A DNA stretch of 7,545 bases from Bacteroidales bacterium. Its GTDB lineage: Bacteria; Bacteroidota; Bacteroidia; Bacteroidales; GCA-2748055. The stretch spans positions 1 to 7,545 of the forward strand of contig JAOZLK010000204.1 in the NCBI GenBank assembly GCA_029934875.1, read 5' to 3'. The notes beneath the pieces are model-generated. The model had not been told where the DNA came from. It did no database searches and saw only the letters and a list, made by a program, of their open reading frames with translations. Position 1 is the first letter of the stretch. Each line of letters starts with the position of its first letter. Of this stretch, positions 7,094 to 7,545 are shown piece after piece. The translations under genes and the position numbers were made by a program.

Positions 7094-7545
7094 ATGAAGC
7101 ATTCTATATGCAGGATCACCCTCATCCTATTCATACTTACCATGGGTCTGCAGGTCTCGGCCCTGGAACCCTTGCGAGCTTATTACACAAAGATACACAG
7201 GGGAGAATCCTGGGAAAAAGAATCCAGAACTACCGAACATGCAGATATCGTCGTTGAACTGGAGTCCGGAAAACTGCTGTTCTGGAGGGGGACCAGCTAT
7301 CTCCCAGTATGGGAAACGGAAGATGGTGCCTGGAGCGTGGATGAAATCATTGGTAGGAAAGGGGATGGTTCGGCATCCCGCCCGGATGATCACAATACCT
7401 TCTCCAGCGTAAGAATCATCGAATCGGGGAAGGAGAGGGTGTGGATCAACTGGCGCTACCTTCCCGAGTTCTCACCTGGAAACCCCAAAAGGGAGGTAAA
7501 CCACCTGAACTTTGTGGAGGAAGATTTTATCATTTACCCCGATGG
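7094..7545 (+). CDS. Secreted protein of unrecognised family, 3'-truncated by the window end
   Basis: An open frame of 150 codons runs from ATG 7094 to the right edge without a stop. The product starts MKHSICRITLILFILTMG and continues LQVSA, then LEPLRAYY: a signal peptide with likely cleavage after VSA (residue 23). The mature part is rich in Trp and Tyr and in beta-strand-like alternation: LLFWRGTSYLPVWE, a Trp-Ser-Val-Asp-Glu segment, RKGDGSASRPDDHNTFSS, then VWINWRYLPEF. This looks like a secreted beta-sandwich protein or the first domain of a larger multi-domain one. It recalls large exported proteins from Bacteroidota PULs, but I cannot name a family or reaction. Only the N-terminus is visible. 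No Cys follows the signal in lipobox form, so it is probably not a lipoprotein. It lies beyond the terminator at 6934-6965, so it probably has its own promoter in 6966-7093, though no clear one is seen there. Confidence 0.8.
   Translation, partial: MKHSICRITLILFILTMGLQVSALEPLRAYYTKIHRGESWEKESRTTEHADIVVELESGKLLFWRGTSYLPVWETEDGAWSVDEIIGRKGDGSASRPDDHNTFSSVRIIESGKERVWINWRYLPEFSPGNPKREVNHLNFVEEDFIIYPD

Overview
The window comes from a Bacteroidota genome and holds most of a polysaccharide utilization locus (PUL). The evidence is a SusC/SusD pair, a response-regulator/AraC fragment of the kind that ends a hybrid two-component sensor, a type IX secretion (T9SS) type A sorting domain, and the lack of clear Shine-Dalgarno sites ahead of the genes. 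The T9SS tail points to a T9SS-bearing lineage (flavobacteria, cytophagas or Marinilabiliales-like groups). The sequence alone does not give a genus or a substrate.

Layout, all on the + strand. Bases 1-612 are the C-terminal part of a regulator whose 5' end lies upstream of the window. Bases 776-3862 encode a complete SusC-family TonB-dependent outer-membrane transporter. Bases 3875-5431 encode its SusD-family glycan-binding lipoprotein partner, only 12 bases downstream. After a 120-base AT-rich gap, 5552-6916 encodes a secreted protein made of two near-identical ~172-residue domains and a T9SS sorting tail. A perfect stem-loop terminator at 6934-6965 closes this cluster. A further secreted protein starts at 7094 and runs off the window; its function is not recognised.

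Proposed working model: the regulator senses a glycan breakdown product and activates the SusC/D genes. SusD captures oligosaccharide at the cell surface and SusC imports it with TonB energy. The two-domain T9SS protein sits where SusE/F-type surface glycan-binding proteins usually lie, and its domain ends in a jelly-roll-like strand motif, so it may be a surface or secreted glycan binder. That last assignment is inference.

The most interesting element is the tandem-domain protein. Its two halves are about 90% identical in protein but differ widely at synonymous sites. They are strongly acidic, and five tryptophans are kept in both copies. No RNA genes, mobile elements or CRISPR arrays were seen.
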